Positions 39,412 through 49,136 of a DNA stretch of 64,000 nucleotides are shown here, piece by piece. The notes under the pieces are model-generated. The model made no database searches and was not told the origin of the DNA. It worked only from the letters and a program-made list of their open reading frames with translations. Location: contig NZ_RBIJ01000001.1 in NCBI RefSeq assembly GCF_003633725.1, positions 597,400 through 661,399 on the forward strand, given 5' to 3'. Each line of letters opens with the position of its first letter. Positions within the stretch are counted from its first letter, which is position 1. The translations under genes and the position numbers were made by a program. Origin of the DNA: Brockia lithotrophica (GTDB lineage: Bacteria > Bacillota > Bacilli > Thermicanales > DSM-22653).

Positions 39412-41250
39412 TCAGACTTCCTGCGACTCTTCTTGAGGTACGACGACGATTCCGAGTTCTTCGAGTTGGCGAGGCGTGACCGCGCTCGGAGCACCCATGA
39501 GGAGGTCCGTACCGCTCTGCGTCTTGGGAAAGGCGATCACGTCGCGAATGGAAGGCCTTCCGAGGAGGAGGGCGACGAGGCGATCGAGTCCGAGGGCGAT
39601 CCCTCCGTGGGGAGGCGCTCCGTACTCGAGGGCTTCCAAAAAGAAGCCGAATTTCTCCCGAACTTCTTCTTCGGGAAGGCCTATGGCACGAAAGACGGCC
39701 TCTTGCACGTCGCGCCGATAAATCCGAAGGCTTCCCCCGCCCAGCTCCACGCCGTTCAAGACGACGTCGTAGGCTTCGGCGCGAACGCGCAGGGGATCCG
39801 TCGCAAGCAGGGGAAGGTCCTCCTCCCGCGGTCGGGTAAAGGGGTGATGTTTGGCGACGAGGCGGCCTTCCGTCTCGTCCACTTCCAAGAGCGGAAAGTC
39901 CACAACCCACACAAAGGCAAGTTCTTCTTCGGGGACGAAGCCGAGGTCGTTCCCCAGGCGCTCCCGCAAGGCCGCCAAGGAGGCGTGCACGACGTCCGCC
40001 CGCCCCGCGCCGAAGAAAAGGAGATCTCCGGGAAGGGCTCCCGTCGCCTCAAGGAGGCGCTCCACGTGCCCCAGCGCGAAGAACTTCGCAAGCGGCCCGG
40101 TTACCCCGCCTTCCTCCACGCGAAGCCAGGCGAGCCCGCCCGCCCCGAAACCGCGGACGAGTTCTTCGTAGGCGGAGATGTCCTTGCGGCTGATCCTCTC
40201 CCCCCCGTCCGGCACGCGAATCGCCCGCACGATCCCTCCCCTGGCGAGCGCCTCTTGAAACACCCGGCTCGGAACTTCGCGGACGGCCTCGTCTACGTCT
40301 ATGAGTTCGAGCCCGAAGCGAACGTCTGGTCGGTCGGTTCCGTATCGGCGCATCGCCTCGTCGTACGTGAGGCGCGGAAAGGGGCGCGGAATTTCGCGGC
40401 CACGTACCTCCCGCACCACGGCGGCGAGCATTTCCTCTACGATCCCGAGAAACATTTCCCGGGACATAAAGCTCACTTCGATGTCGATCTGCGTAAACTC
40501 CGGTTGCCGGTCGGCGCGCAGGTCTTCGTCTCGAAAGCAACGGGCGATCTGAAAGTACCGTTCGAAGCCAGCGATCATGAGAAGTTGTTTGTAGAGCTGG
40601 GGCGACTGAGGGAGCGCGTAAAAGGTGCCGCGGCGGAGGCGGCTCGGAACGAGGAAGTCGCGGGCACCCTCGGGGGTGCTCTTGGAGAGCATGGGGGTTT
40701 CGATCTCCACGAATCCGCGCTCCGTGAGGAAGCGGCGGACGACGTCCACGATGCGGGCGCGGGCGAGGATCGCCTCGCGCAAGGACTCGCGCCGCAGGTC
40801 GAGGTAGCGGTAGCGGAGACGCACGCGCTCGTCTACGTCCCGTTCGTCGGCGACGGGGAAGGGGAGCGCCCGCGACGTGTTCCAGATCACGATCTCCTCT
40901 GCCCGTACCTCCACGTCCCCCGTCGGAATCTTGGGGTTTCGGGTTTCGGGGGGACGCGCGACTACGCGTCCGCGCACGGAGACGACGTATTCGGCGCGCA
41001 GGCGGTCTGCCGTGCGAAAGGCTTCCGGTTCATCGGGAGGAACGACCACCTGGACGATCCCCGATCGGTCGCGCAGGTCGAAGAAGATGAGCCCCCCCAA
41101 ATCCCGCCGGCGGTGCACCCACCCCCCGAGCACCACCTGTCGGCCTACGTCGGCCAAGGTGAGCGTGCCCGCGTCTTGGGTCTTTTGTACGAGTGCCGAC
41201 GCCCGTTCTCCCGCTCCGAGGTATACCCGTTCTTCGTGCTCCTCCGGCAT
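39412..41250 (-). CDS. aspS: Aspartyl-tRNA synthetase, bacterial type
   Basis: Class II synthetase of 612 residues. An N-terminal OB-fold anticodon-binding domain ([20 protein letters not shown] in two parts) precedes motif 1 ([15 protein letters not shown]), motif 2 ([18 protein letters not shown]) and motif 3 ([15 protein letters not shown]). The roughly 130-residue GAD insertion typical of bacterial AspRS is present between motifs 2 and 3. ATG start with AAAGGAG. It follows hisS by 150 nt, the usual order in Bacillales. Confidence 0.98.
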   Translation of the reverse strand: MPEEHEERVYLGAGERASALVQKTQDAGTLTLADVGRQVVLGGWVHRRRDLGGLIFFDLRDRSGIVQVVVPPDEPEAFRTADRLRAEYVVSVRGRVVARPPETRNPKIPTGDVEVRAEEIVIWNTSRALPFPVADERDVDERVRLRYRYLDLRRESLREAILARARIVDVVRRFLTERGFVEIETPMLSKSTPEGARDFLVPSRLRRGTFYALPQSPQLYKQLLMIAGFERYFQIARCFRDEDLRADRQPEFTQIDIEVSFMSREMFLGIVEEMLAAVVREVRGREIPRPFPRLTYDEAMRRYGTDRPDVRFGLELIDVDEAVREVPSRVFQEALARGGIVRAIRVPDGGERISRKDISAYEELVRGFGAGGLAWLRVEEGGVTGPLAKFFALGHVERLLEATGALPGDLLFFGAGRADVVHASLAALRERLGNDLGFVPEEELAFVWVVDFPLLEVDETEGRLVAKHHPFTRPREEDLPLLATDPLRVRAEAYDVVLNGVELGGGSLRIYRRDVQEAVFRAIGLPEEEVREKFGFFLEALEYGAPPHGGIALGLDRLVALLLGRPSIRDVIAFPKTQSGTDLLMGAPSAVTPRQLEELGIVVVPQEESQEV

Positions 41251-41400
41251 CGTCGTTCTCCTTTCTCCACATCGCGTTTGCGCTTCGCCCGCAAGCGAAG
41301 CTTCGTTCAGCTCGAAAAGCGGTGCGTTTTCCGCGCCCGTTCCGTCCTAGGTGGAAGGCGGGGAATCCGCTCCAGTCCGAACACGAGGCCAAACTCCCTT

Positions 41401-42669
41401 TTACCCGTCCTGCGCGAGATGGCGGCGGAGCCAGGCGACGAGTTCGTCCTCGCGCACCGCCTCCTGCGTACCGCTCGCGAGGTCCTTGACGGCCACTTCC
41501 CCTCGGGCGACCTCCTCGTCGCCCACGAGAACGACGACGCGGGCGCCCAAGCGGTCCGCACGTCTGAGGAGTGTCCGCACCTTCTCGGTATCCGCGTCCC
41601 CCAACGCCACAAAGCCCGCGCGGCGCAGGTGGAAGAGGAGGGGCAGGCGGCGTGCAGCCCCGCCTCCGAAGGCGGCCACGTACACGTCGACGTGCCGCGG
41701 AGGTGCGAGCCGGATCCCCCGATTCTTGAGGCCGAGGACGAGGCGCTCGACCCCCAAGGCGAACCCGATGCCGCCGTGGGGGGGACCTCCGAGTTCTGCG
41801 ACGAGCCCGTCGTAGCGCCCACCGCCGCCCACGGCATCCTGCGCCCCCAGCGACGCGTCGACCCATTCAAAGGCCGTCCGCACGTAGTAGTCCAACCCGC
41901 GGACGAGGTGGGGATTTACGACAAAAGGAATCCCCAAAGACGTGAGGTGCACCGCCACCTCTTCGTGATACCGCCGGCAATCGTCGCACAGGGAGTCGAA
42001 GAGTTTGGGCGCTTCTCGCACGAAGTCCTTGTCGCGGTCGAGTTTGCAGTCCAAAATGCGAAGCGGGTTTCGTTCGAGCCGCCGCTGACAGTCGGGGCAC
42101 AGCTCGTCCCGATGCGGAAGAAAGTACTCGCGCAGGCGCTCAAGGTAGCGGGGACGGCACACCGGGCAGCCGACGCTCGAAAGCTCGAGGCGGACGTCGC
42201 CGAGCCCGAGCGACGCGAGAAACTCGTGGCCCAAGGCGATCACCTCGGCGTCGAGCTCCGGACCCTCTCCCCCCAAAACTTCCACACCGAGTTGGTGAAA
42301 CTGCCGCTGCCGACCCGCCTGCGGACGCTCGTAGCGGAACATGGGACCTGCGTACGCGAGACGGACGGGGAGCAAATCGGCATAGAGCTTGTGGTTTACG
42401 TAGGCGCGCACAACCGGCGCAGTCCCCTCCGGACGCAGGGCGAGGACGCGGCCGCCGCGATCGGGAAAGGTGAACATCTCCTTCTCTACGATGTCCGTCG
42501 TCGGCCCGACGGAGCGGACGAAAAGTTCGGCGTACTCCAAGATCGGCGTGCGGATTTCTTGAAAGCCAAAGCGGCGAACGTGCTCGCGAAAGCGCTCTTC
42601 GAGGGCGACGACGAGCTCGAGATCTTCGCCGAAGAGGTCTTCGGTTCCCCGGGGTGCGCGAATTTCCAC
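41401..42669 (-). CDS. hisS: Histidyl-tRNA synthetase
   Basis: Class II synthetase of 422 residues. APRGTEDLFGEDLEL opens the protein, followed by LRPEGTAPVVRAYV, the motif 2 region MFRYERPQAGRQRQFHQLGVE in two parts, the His-specific LVRGLDYYVRTAFE and GGGGRYDGLV, and a C-terminal anticodon-binding domain. The GTG start has GGGAGG seven bases upstream; the frame runs on to 42738 but without homology. First gene of hisS-aspS. Confidence 0.98.
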   Translation of the reverse strand: MEIRAPRGTEDLFGEDLELVVALEERFREHVRRFGFQEIRTPILEYAELFVRSVGPTTDIVEKEMFTFPDRGGRVLALRPEGTAPVVRAYVNHKLYADLLPVRLAYAGPMFRYERPQAGRQRQFHQLGVEVLGGEGPELDAEVIALGHEFLASLGLGDVRLELSSVGCPVCRPRYLERLREYFLPHRDELCPDCQRRLERNPLRILDCKLDRDKDFVREAPKLFDSLCDDCRRYHEEVAVHLTSLGIPFVVNPHLVRGLDYYVRTAFEWVDASLGAQDAVGGGGRYDGLVAELGGPPHGGIGFALGVERLVLGLKNRGIRLAPPRHVDVYVAAFGGGAARRLPLLFHLRRAGFVALGDADTEKVRTLLRRADRLGARVVVLVGDEEVARGEVAVKDLASGTQEAVREDELVAWLRRHLAQDG

Positions 42670-42709
42670 CGCCGTACCTCCCGTGGCCGCAACGTGGAAT
42701 CTATGCCCT

Positions 42710-42738
42710 ATCATACACGCCCGAGCGGCGAGGCACAA
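42710..42738 (-). promoter_or_regulatory. hisS promoter
   Basis: TTGTGC (42733-42738) and TATGAT (42710-42715) on the minus strand with 17 nt spacing, about 40 nt before the GTG start. No room for a T-box. Confidence 0.6.
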
Positions 42739-42764
42739 AAGCCGACGTCAGACGAGTCCGTGTG

Positions 42765-42778
42765 GTACAGTATTGTAC
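42765..42778 (+). promoter_or_regulatory. Palindrome at the DUF151 promoter
   Basis: Inverted repeat GTACA-GTAT-TGTAC overlapping a possible -10 (TACAGT, 42766-42771), 16 nt before the start codon of the DUF151 gene. A -35 is poor (CCGACG at 18 nt). It may be an operator or chance. Confidence 0.35.
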
Positions 42779-42793
42779 GAAGGGGTGAGACGG

Positions 42794-43345
42794 ATGCTCG
42801 TCCCCGTAAAGATCAAAGGGATCGAAGTGGACGCCGCCATGCAACCGGTCCTCGTCCTCACGGACGCGGCGGAGACCCGCTTCCTCCCCATTTGGATCGG
42901 CCCGTTTGAGGCCTTTGCCATCGGCGTCGCCCTCAAGGCGGAACGGCCGGAACGTCCCCTCGCCTACGACCTTTTCCTGGCAATTCTTTCGAGCTTTCAA
43001 GCATCCGTCCGCCAAGTCGTCGTAGAACAGCTGAAAGACGGGATCTTTTACGCATCCCTGCATGTCGAACAAAACGGGAGGAGCTTCGTCTTCGACGCGC
43101 GGCCGAGCGACGCCGTGGCGATGGCCGTGCGCACGGGAGCCCCGATTTACGTGCACCGCCGGGTGTGGGAGACGGCACTCCCCGGCGATCAACTCTACGG
43201 GACGAAGGCGGAAGGGCCCGCCGACGCCAACGCAAAGCCTCCCGAAAAAGAGGGCGGAGCCGAACCTCGGCCGCCTGAAAAGGACGCAAAGCGGGGCAAG
43301 ATCATCGACCTGACCGCCCTCCGACGGAACAAGGACCTCTCGTAG
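42794..43345 (+). CDS. DUF151 (bifunctional nuclease-like) protein
   Basis: A 183-residue protein with a DUF151 domain over about the first 130 residues: VKIKGIEVD, FLPIWIGPFEAFAIGVAL, VRQVVVEQLKDGIFYASLHV in two parts and FDARPSDAVAMAVRTGAPIYV. Plant and Thermotoga members include nucleases acting on DNA and RNA, while most bacterial ones are uncharacterised. The C-terminal 50 residues are a charged, low-complexity tail. ATG start with AAGGGGTGAG. Divergent from hisS. Confidence 0.9.
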   Translation: MLVPVKIKGIEVDAAMQPVLVLTDAAETRFLPIWIGPFEAFAIGVALKAERPERPLAYDLFLAILSSFQASVRQVVVEQLKDGIFYASLHVEQNGRSFVFDARPSDAVAMAVRTGAPIYVHRRVWETALPGDQLYGTKAEGPADANAKPPEKEGGAEPRPPEKDAKRGKIIDLTALRRNKDLS

Positions 43346-43433
43346 GCGTCTCTCAGCTTTGGCCTTCGCGGGTGTTCCACACCGGAAACCGCGTTTCCGC
43401 GCTCGGGAAGGTAGAGTTTAGAGCTTTTGGGAA

Positions 43434-43462
43434 TTGTCGCACGCGCCCACCCCTGGTACAGT
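43434..43462 (+). promoter_or_regulatory. Macrodomain gene promoter
   Basis: TTGTCG (43434-43439) and TACAGT (43457-43462), 17 nt apart, 28 nt before the start codon. Confidence 0.6.
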
Positions 43463-43490
43463 AAAAAGAAAAGGACAGGGGGCACACGCC

Positions 43491-44075
43491 ATGCTCACCT
43501 ACCCCTACCGCGTCGGTCGCGTCGAACTTCTCCTCGTGGAGGGCGACATCACCAAGGTCTCCGCGGACGCCATCGTGAACGCCGCCAATCCGGAGGTCGA
43601 ACACGGCGGCGGCGTCGCCTTTGCCATCGGCAAGGCGGCGGCCGGATGTGCCAAGGAATATACGAAGATCTCGCAAGAAGAGCTCCGGCGGCGCTACGGA
43701 GAGGGGCGACTCGCCCCGGGCAAGGTGCTCGTCACGCCGCCCATGCGGCTTGCGGAGCACGGCGTGCGCGCGGTAATCCACACGGTGGGCCCGGTCTGCC
43801 GGGGAACGTGGAACGACGACCACGCCCGTGCGCTGTACGCGGCCTTTGCCGCACCCCTCGAGGAAGCGGAGCGCCGGGGATTTGCCTCGATCGCCTATCC
43901 CGCCGTGAGCGCGGGGATCTACGGCTGTCCCTTTGAACGCGTGGTTGAAACCTTTGCCGCGGTCGTCCGCGATGCGGGACACCGCCTCGCGTCCGTGGGC
44001 AGCGTGTCGCTCGTCCTGCGCGAACGCGACAAGGTGAAACGGGCGCGGGAGATCCTCGATCGCGAAAAGGCGTGA
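43491..44075 (+). CDS. Macrodomain protein (ADP-ribose-binding)
   Basis: A 194-residue protein that is almost entirely a macrodomain: LLLVEGDITKVSADAIVNAANP, the GGGVAFAIGKAAAG loop, HTVGPVCRG and YPAVSAGIYGCPFE, which hold the ADP-ribose. Such domains remove ADP-ribose from proteins or nucleic acids or hydrolyse O-acetyl-ADP-ribose. The next gene repairs NAD(P)H hydrates, so a link to NAD metabolism is plausible. ATG with GGACAGGGGG upstream, its own promoter. Confidence 0.92.
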   Translation: MLTYPYRVGRVELLLVEGDITKVSADAIVNAANPEVEHGGGVAFAIGKAAAGCAKEYTKISQEELRRRYGEGRLAPGKVLVTPPMRLAEHGVRAVIHTVGPVCRGTWNDDHARALYAAFAAPLEEAERRGFASIAYPAVSAGIYGCPFERVVETFAAVVRDAGHRLASVGSVSLVLRERDKVKRAREILDREKA

Positions 44076-44105
44076 AACTTTGGTTTCCCGGAGAGGATGC
44101 GGACG

Positions 44106-45806
44106 ATGGCTTCTTCCGAAAATGAGATGCCTCCTTCGGACCGCACCGGCGACGCCGGGCGCAAGGACGAAAGGGAGCTTCCCTGCGACGTGCGGGCGGC
44201 ATTTCGCCGCCCGCGTTCCGTCTCCGAAGTCGCCGAGTGGGATCTGAACGCAAAGTGGTTCGGCGTCTCCCCCCTCGTCCTCATGGAAAACGCAGGGGCG
44301 GCGGTGGCGCAGGTCGTCCGCGAGCGAAGGCCAAAAGCCCGACGCATCGCCGTGTTCGCGGGAAGCGGTGGCAACGGCGGCGACGGCCTCGTCGCCGCGC
44401 GCCACCTGAGCGCCTGGGCGGAAGTGGACGTCTACCTGTGCGCCTCCCCCGACCGCCTGCGCCCCGAAGATGTGCGTGTGAACTGGGAACTCGTTTGGAA
44501 TTCTCCGTTCGTCCGGACGCACGTCTGTCCCCGGGCAGAAGACGCGCGGGAAATCGCCCGCCGCCTCGACGCGGAAGAGGCGTACGATGTCGTGGTCGAC
44601 GCCCTCCTCGGCGCGGGTTCCCGGGGCGAACCGCGGGAGCCCGTACGCACGGCTATCGAGGTGATCCGCGAACAGAGGCGCCGAGGCGCTTTCGTGGTGA
44701 GCGTCGACCTTCCGAGCGGCTACCCCGAAGCCCGGCGCGTGGAGGCGGATCTCGCCGTCACCTTTGCCTGGGATAAAGACGCGTACGAAAAGGACCCTTT
44801 CCCGCGCGTCGTCGTCCCCATCGGCTACCCCCTCGACGTCGCCTTCCGCGCGGGACCCGCAGACGTCCGGGCGCTCGTCGCCCAACCGTGGACGCGGAAG
44901 GGCGAGCGGGGGAGCGTGTTCGTCTTGGGAGGAAGCGCGCGCTACCCCGGAGCTCCTCTTCTTGCGGCGCGTGCCGCCCACCTCTTGGCCGACCTCGTCA
45001 CCGTGAGCGTGTTTGCCGAGGCGCCGAACTTCCCCGTGCCGCACGAGCTCATCCCCCTCCGCCTCCCGGGGAAGAGGTTTACGCGCGACCACCTTCCCGC
45101 GCTCGAAGAGGCCCTCCGGCGCGCGCACGCCGTAGTCGTCGGTCCCGGACTCGGGCGACACCCCGAGACGATCTGCGCCCTGCGCCGGCTCTGGCCGCTC
45201 CTCGCGGAACGCGGAATCCCCGTCGTCGTGGACGCCGACGCACTCCTCGCTTGGAGCCGACCCCGTTCGCCCGGGGAGGCGTCTCCGAAGGCGCACCTCC
45301 GTCCCTTTCCCGCCGTCCTCACGCCCCACGCGGGCGAATTCCGCCGCCTCGCCGCCCTCTTGGGGCTCCCCCCGCAGGAAGACATCGCCCAAGGCGAGGG
45401 CGCTTTCTCCGCCCCTCCCCTCGTCGCCGAGGCGTGTACCGTCATCGAGTTGGCCCGAAGGGCCCGCGCTGTCGTCCTCCGGAAGGGGCCGGTGGACGTC
45501 GTCGCCGCCTCCGACCGCTGGGCGTACAACACGACCGGCGATCCCGGAATGACCACGGCAGGGACGGGAGACGTCCTCGCGGGACTCGTGGGGGGATTCC
45601 TCGCCCGTGGGGCCGCACAGGGCCTCCTTTCCACTCCGGGAAAAGACGGGGAAGGCCTAGCCTTCCGCGCCGCAAAGGCAGCCGCCTTCGTAAACGGCCT
45701 CGCCGGCGAAATCGCCGCCGGCGAACGCGGAGGTCCCTGGTACACGGCAGACGATGTCCTCCGCTCCCTCCCCGTGGCGCTCCGCCGCGCGGCGGAGTTC
45801 GCGTAG
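44106..45806 (+). CDS. nnr: Bifunctional NAD(P)H-hydrate epimerase/dehydratase
   Basis: Repairs damaged NADHX and NADPHX. The N-terminal epimerase (YjeF_N, about residues 40-255) has VLMENAGAAVAQ, AGSGGNGGDGLVAARHL and VDALLGAGSRG. The C-terminal ATP/ADP-dependent dehydratase (about 260-565) has VFVLGGSARYPGAPLLAA, VVVGPGLGRHPE, VVDADALLAW, LTPHAGEF and MTTAGTGDVLAGLVGGFL. Length 566 is usual for the fused form. The ATG at 44106 has GGAGAGG nine bases upstream; an ATG three codons earlier is the alternative. It lies 30 nt after the macrodomain gene. Confidence 0.95.
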   Translation: MASSENEMPPSDRTGDAGRKDERELPCDVRAAFRRPRSVSEVAEWDLNAKWFGVSPLVLMENAGAAVAQVVRERRPKARRIAVFAGSGGNGGDGLVAARHLSAWAEVDVYLCASPDRLRPEDVRVNWELVWNSPFVRTHVCPRAEDAREIARRLDAEEAYDVVVDALLGAGSRGEPREPVRTAIEVIREQRRRGAFVVSVDLPSGYPEARRVEADLAVTFAWDKDAYEKDPFPRVVVPIGYPLDVAFRAGPADVRALVAQPWTRKGERGSVFVLGGSARYPGAPLLAARAAHLLADLVTVSVFAEAPNFPVPHELIPLRLPGKRFTRDHLPALEEALRRAHAVVVGPGLGRHPETICALRRLWPLLAERGIPVVVDADALLAWSRPRSPGEASPKAHLRPFPAVLTPHAGEFRRLAALLGLPPQEDIAQGEGAFSAPPLVAEACTVIELARRARAVVLRKGPVDVVAASDRWAYNTTGDPGMTTAGTGDVLAGLVGGFLARGAAQGLLSTPGKDGEGLAFRAAKAAAFVNGLAGEIAAGERGGPWYTADDVLRSLPVALRRAAEFA

Positions 45807-45908
45807 GCGGCGCGGACGACGCCGAAATCCCCGGAGCCCGAAGGACACCGGGGCGACGAAACCGACCCGTTGCAAAAACGTTGGACCGCCCGCCAGGAGG
45901 GACTCGCC

Positions 45909-46610
45909 TTGGACGAACGCTGGGAACCGCTCGAAGAGGATTTTTGGAACTTGCCCACGCTCGAGGCAGCACGCCACCTCCTCGGCCGCTACCTCGTCCA
46001 CGAAACACCCGCGGGAACGCTCGTCGGACGCATCGTGGAAACCGAGGCGTACCTCGGGCCGGACGACCGCGCCGCCCACTCCTACGGCGGCAAGGTGACC
46101 CAGCGCAACCGCGTGATGTTTGGCCCGCCTGGGTACGCCTACGTGTACTTCATCTACGGGATGCACGAGTGCCTGAACGTCGTCACCGCGGAGGCGGGTG
46201 TGCCCCACGCCGTACTCATCCGCGCCCTCGAACCCGTCGCCGGCGTGGCGGAGATGGCGCGGCGCCGCGGCCTTTCTCCGGAGGAGGTGGAAGGGCGCCT
46301 TGCCCGGGGACTTCCCGAACCGCGGCTTACGAGCGGGCCGGGAAGGCTCACGCAGGCCCTCGGCATCACGCGGGCGCACTACGGCCACGACCTGCGTCGT
46401 CCACCCCTCTACCTTACGCGCGGCGAGCCGGTGCCCGACCGCCTCGTAGGCCGAAGCCCGCGCATCGGAATCGACTACGCCGGGGAAGCACGGGACTACC
46501 CGTGGCGCTTTTTCCTCCGGGACAACCCGTACGTCACGCGCTTCCCCCGACGAAAGGCCGAACGAGAGGGCGGAGGAGATGCGGACCTCATCCTTCGCGC
46601 AAAAAGGTGA
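45909..46610 (+). CDS. mpg: 3-methyladenine DNA glycosylase (AAG/MPG family)
   Basis: Removes alkylated purines from DNA. The 233-residue protein has ARHLLGRYLVHETP, the catalytic Glu in GRIVETEAYLGPDDRAAHSY in two parts, FGPPGYAYVYFIYGMHECLNVV in two parts and LTSGPGRLTQALGIT, all diagnostic of the AAG fold. The TTG start follows AGGAGGGACTCGCC, and earlier in-frame codons lack homology. Its 3' end overlaps the convergent yjbQ gene by 23 bp. Confidence 0.95.
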   Translation: MDERWEPLEEDFWNLPTLEAARHLLGRYLVHETPAGTLVGRIVETEAYLGPDDRAAHSYGGKVTQRNRVMFGPPGYAYVYFIYGMHECLNVVTAEAGVPHAVLIRALEPVAGVAEMARRRGLSPEEVEGRLARGLPEPRLTSGPGRLTQALGITRAHYGHDLRRPPLYLTRGEPVPDRLVGRSPRIGIDYAGEARDYPWRFFLRDNPYVTRFPRRKAEREGGGDADLILRAKR

Positions 46611-46986
46611 GCCACACCTCGCGCCGACGGGGGCCGTCCCACTCCGCGAAAAAGATCCCCTGCCAGCGCCCGAGCTGAAGGGCACCGCCTTTGATGGGGA
46701 CGAGGACGTGGGTGCCCGTTAGGACCGCCTTGATGTGCGCGTCGCTGTTCCCCTCCGCGTGGCGGAAGGAAGGGTCGCGCGGAACGACGCGGCGGAGGTG
46801 GGCGACGATGTCGCGGGCGACGTCGGGATCGGCGTGCTCGTTTACCAGGACCCCCGCCGTCGTGTGCGGCACGTACACGAGAACCGCGCCGGTTTCCCAA
46901 CCGGCAGCCCGCACCTCCTCGGCCACGGCGGCGGTGATGTCCACGAGCTCCTCGCGTTCGCGGGTGACGACGGAAACCTTGCGCAT
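46588..46986 (-). CDS. yjbQ: YjbQ/UPF0047 family protein
   Basis: A 132-residue protein of the UPF0047 family. Typical pieces are LVYVPHTTAGVLVNEHADPDV in two parts, HAEGNSDAHIKAVLTGTHVLVPI in two parts and LGRWQGIFFAEWDGPRRREV. The conserved His, Asn and Glu residues cluster in a pocket. Members show weak thiamine phosphate synthase activity in E. coli, but the physiological role is uncertain. ATG start with GAAAGGAGG. It stands alone on the minus strand between two plus-strand genes. Confidence 0.92.
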   Translation of the reverse strand: MRKVSVVTREREELVDITAAVAEEVRAAGWETGAVLVYVPHTTAGVLVNEHADPDVARDIVAHLRRVVPRDPSFRHAEGNSDAHIKAVLTGTHVLVPIKGGALQLGRWQGIFFAEWDGPRRREVWLTFLREG

Positions 46987-47016
46987 CGACCATTCCTCCT
47001 TTCGAGGTGAACCGCG

Positions 47017-47724
47017 GTGGCTCCCTTGAAAATCCTCCTCCTCGAAGACGATCCTCCCCTCCGGCAGGCGGTGGCCGGGCTCCTCGAAGAGGCAGGATAC
47101 CGGGTCACGTGCGCCGAGGACGTCTACGAGGCGGAAGGCTATGCCCTGAGCGAACTCTTCGACCTCTACCTCGTCGACGTCGTCCTCCCAGACGTCGACG
47201 GGTTTACCTTTCTTCGCCGGCTGCGCGAGCGGGGGGATCAGACGCCGGCGATCTTCCTTACGGCCCGCGACCAGGTGGAAGACCGCGTACGCGGCTTGAG
47301 CGTCGCCGGCGGCGACGACTACGTCGTGAAGCCCTTCTCCAGCGAAGAACTCCTCGCGCGCATCGCCGCCGTCCTCCGGCGCAGCGGGAAGGTCGACCCT
47401 CACGGGACGCTCAGCGTGGGGCCGATCCGTTTCGACCCCGCCCAAGGTCGGGTCGTCGTGCGCGGCACGCCCATAGAGCTCACGCCGACGGAGGAGCGCC
47501 TCCTCCTCACCTTTCTCCGCCATCCCGGAGAAGTCCTCCCGCGCGAGCGGCTCCTCGCGAGCGTATGGGGGGACGAGGGGGAGGTCGACGAACGCTCGCT
47601 CGAGCTGTACATCCACTACCTCCGGAGGAAGCTCAGGCCCTTCGGGCTGGAGCGGGCGATCGAAACCGTTCGGGGGCGCGGCTATCGCCTCCTCCGTTGG
47701 GAAGAGGAGGATCGGCCTCTGTGA
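47017..47724 (+). CDS. OmpR-family response regulator
   Basis: A 235-residue two-component regulator. The receiver has the acidic pair in LLLEDD, the phosphorylated Asp in YLVDVVLPDVDG, Thr in FLTARD and Lys in VVKPF. The C-terminal winged helix (about 130-230) ends with RGRGYRLLRWEEE, the usual DNA-binding domain. GTG start with CGAGGTG upstream. Its stop overlaps the start of the histidine kinase gene. The regulon is unknown; the MacAB-like genes are convergent neighbours and a natural candidate. Confidence 0.93.
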   Translation: MAPLKILLLEDDPPLRQAVAGLLEEAGYRVTCAEDVYEAEGYALSELFDLYLVDVVLPDVDGFTFLRRLRERGDQTPAIFLTARDQVEDRVRGLSVAGGDDYVVKPFSSEELLARIAAVLRRSGKVDPHGTLSVGPIRFDPAQGRVVVRGTPIELTPTEERLLLTFLRHPGEVLPRERLLASVWGDEGEVDERSLELYIHYLRRKLRPFGLERAIETVRGRGYRLLRWEEEDRPL

Positions 47725-49136
47725 ACGTCCGAAAGCGCTTCCCCGCACAAGAAGAGGCGGTGCTCAACCCCGAGGCCGCGCGCATGTTTGCCCGGACGTA
47801 CCGCAACCTCGCCCTCGGACTGGCGGCGTCCGTGCTCCTCCTCACCGCGGCACTTCTCGTGCTCCTCGTGCGGACGACGGAAGACGCGGTCATCCGCAGA
47901 ATCGATGAACTCCTGCAAAACCGGGCTCAGGCCATCGCCACCGGACACGCGAGAGAGGTCGAACGGCGCCCCGCCTTCACCCCCGAGTCGGGGCGCCTGT
48001 TCTTCGTGTACTTCGGAGATCCCCCGCAAACCCCCCTCGCCGTCCGGCCCTACGACCCCTTTTCGGACGCCGCGCGAACCGTCCTCGCGCGCCTCGCGGA
48101 GAAAAACAAGTCCGCTCTGGGAGTATCCTCCCCTGTGACGGCACCCGCCCGCGTCGAGCTGGAAGGGGAGGCGTTTCGCTACGTCCTCGTCCGCCTCCCC
48201 GAAGGGGCTTCCGCTGCGTCGGGCGCGCGAAACGGTCAGGCGCATTCGCGGACGGCAGGGCCGCCTTCCCTCTCCCCTCCCGCCGACTCCCGCTACGCCC
48301 TCCTCCTCTACCCCTTGGCACGCGAAGAAGAGTTCCTCGCGAACCTGCGCCGACAGGCGTTCCTCGCCGGTGGCCTCTTTGCGGCGGTATCCGCCCTTTT
48401 GGGCCTGATCTTTGCCGACCGCGCCCTACGCCCCGTCCGCGAGGCGTGGGCCGCCCAGAGGCGCTTCGTCGCCGACGCTTCCCACGAACTCCGAACGCCC
48501 TTGCAGGTCCTCCGACTCAACCTCGAGCGCCTGGTCCGGCATAAAGACCGCACGGTGGCGGAAGAGCAACGCACCCTCGAGGTCCTCCTCGGCGAGCTCT
48601 CCCGCCTCGAGCACCTCGTGGGCGACCTCCTCACGCTTGCCAAAGCGGACGCCGACACGCTCGCCGTAGAAAAGCGCCTCGTCGACCTTGCCGACGTCGT
48701 GCGCCGCGAGGGCGAGGCCTTCCGACCGGCCTTTGAGGAAAAGGGCCTTTCTCTGGAGGTGCATGCGGAAGCGGCTCCCGTTTGGGGCGACCCCGAACGC
48801 CTCGCCCAAGTCGTCGCCATACTCTTGGACAACGCCGTGAGCTACACGGACCAGGGCGGCGCCTCTGTCGTCCTCGCCGTCGACAAGGCGAAAAAGCAGG
48901 CGATCCTTCAGATCGACGACAGCGGCATAGGAATCGGCCCCGAAGAGCGCGAACGCGCCTTCGACCGCTTTTACCGCGGCCGAGAGGCGCGCCGAAAAAA
49001 GCGCGAGGGAAGCGGCCTCGGGCTCGCCGTGGCGCGCATCATCGTCCAGGCGCACGGAGGGACGCTCCGCCTCCTTCCCCGGCCCGAAGGAGGAACGCGC
49101 GCCGAACTCCGCCTCCCCCTCGCACCTCATTCGTAG
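47721..49136 (+). CDS. Sensor histidine kinase
   Basis: A 471-residue membrane kinase with two membrane segments (about 32-52 and 208-228) and an external sensor loop of about 155 residues. The H-box is VADASHELRTPLQ, the N-box AILLDNAVSYTDQG, and the G-boxes DDSGIGIGP and GSGLGLAVA. No HAMP domain is clear, because the H-box follows close after the second segment. The GTG start overlaps the regulator stop (GTGA). The 3' end overlaps the convergent permease gene by 10 bp. Confidence 0.93.
   Translation: MNVRKRFPAQEEAVLNPEAARMFARTYRNLALGLAASVLLLTAALLVLLVRTTEDAVIRRIDELLQNRAQAIATGHAREVERRPAFTPESGRLFFVYFGDPPQTPLAVRPYDPFSDAARTVLARLAEKNKSALGVSSPVTAPARVELEGEAFRYVLVRLPEGASAASGARNGQAHSRTAGPPSLSPPADSRYALLLYPLAREEEFLANLRRQAFLAGGLFAAVSALLGLIFADRALRPVREAWAAQRRFVADASHELRTPLQVLRLNLERLVRHKDRTVAEEQRTLEVLLGELSRLEHLVGDLLTLAKADADTLAVEKRLVDLADVVRREGEAFRPAFEEKGLSLEVHAEAAPVWGDPERLAQVVAILLDNAVSYTDQGGASVVLAVDKAKKQAILQIDDSGIGIGPEERERAFDRFYRGREARRKKREGSGLGLAVARIIVQAHGGTLRLLPRPEGGTRAELRLPLAPHS

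Noticed and set aside
38603-39910. Long open frame of 435 codons covering the region between the small yrz genes and aspS
   Set aside because: Only its last 67 codons (the zinc-ribbon protein) show homology and a proper start. The rest overlaps aspS antisense and the candidate RNA and is a by-product of high G+C content.
39397-42909. Plus-strand open frame of 1170 codons opposite aspS and hisS
   Set aside because: It is the complement of two certain synthetase genes. Long antisense frames are expected at this base composition, and there is no homology.
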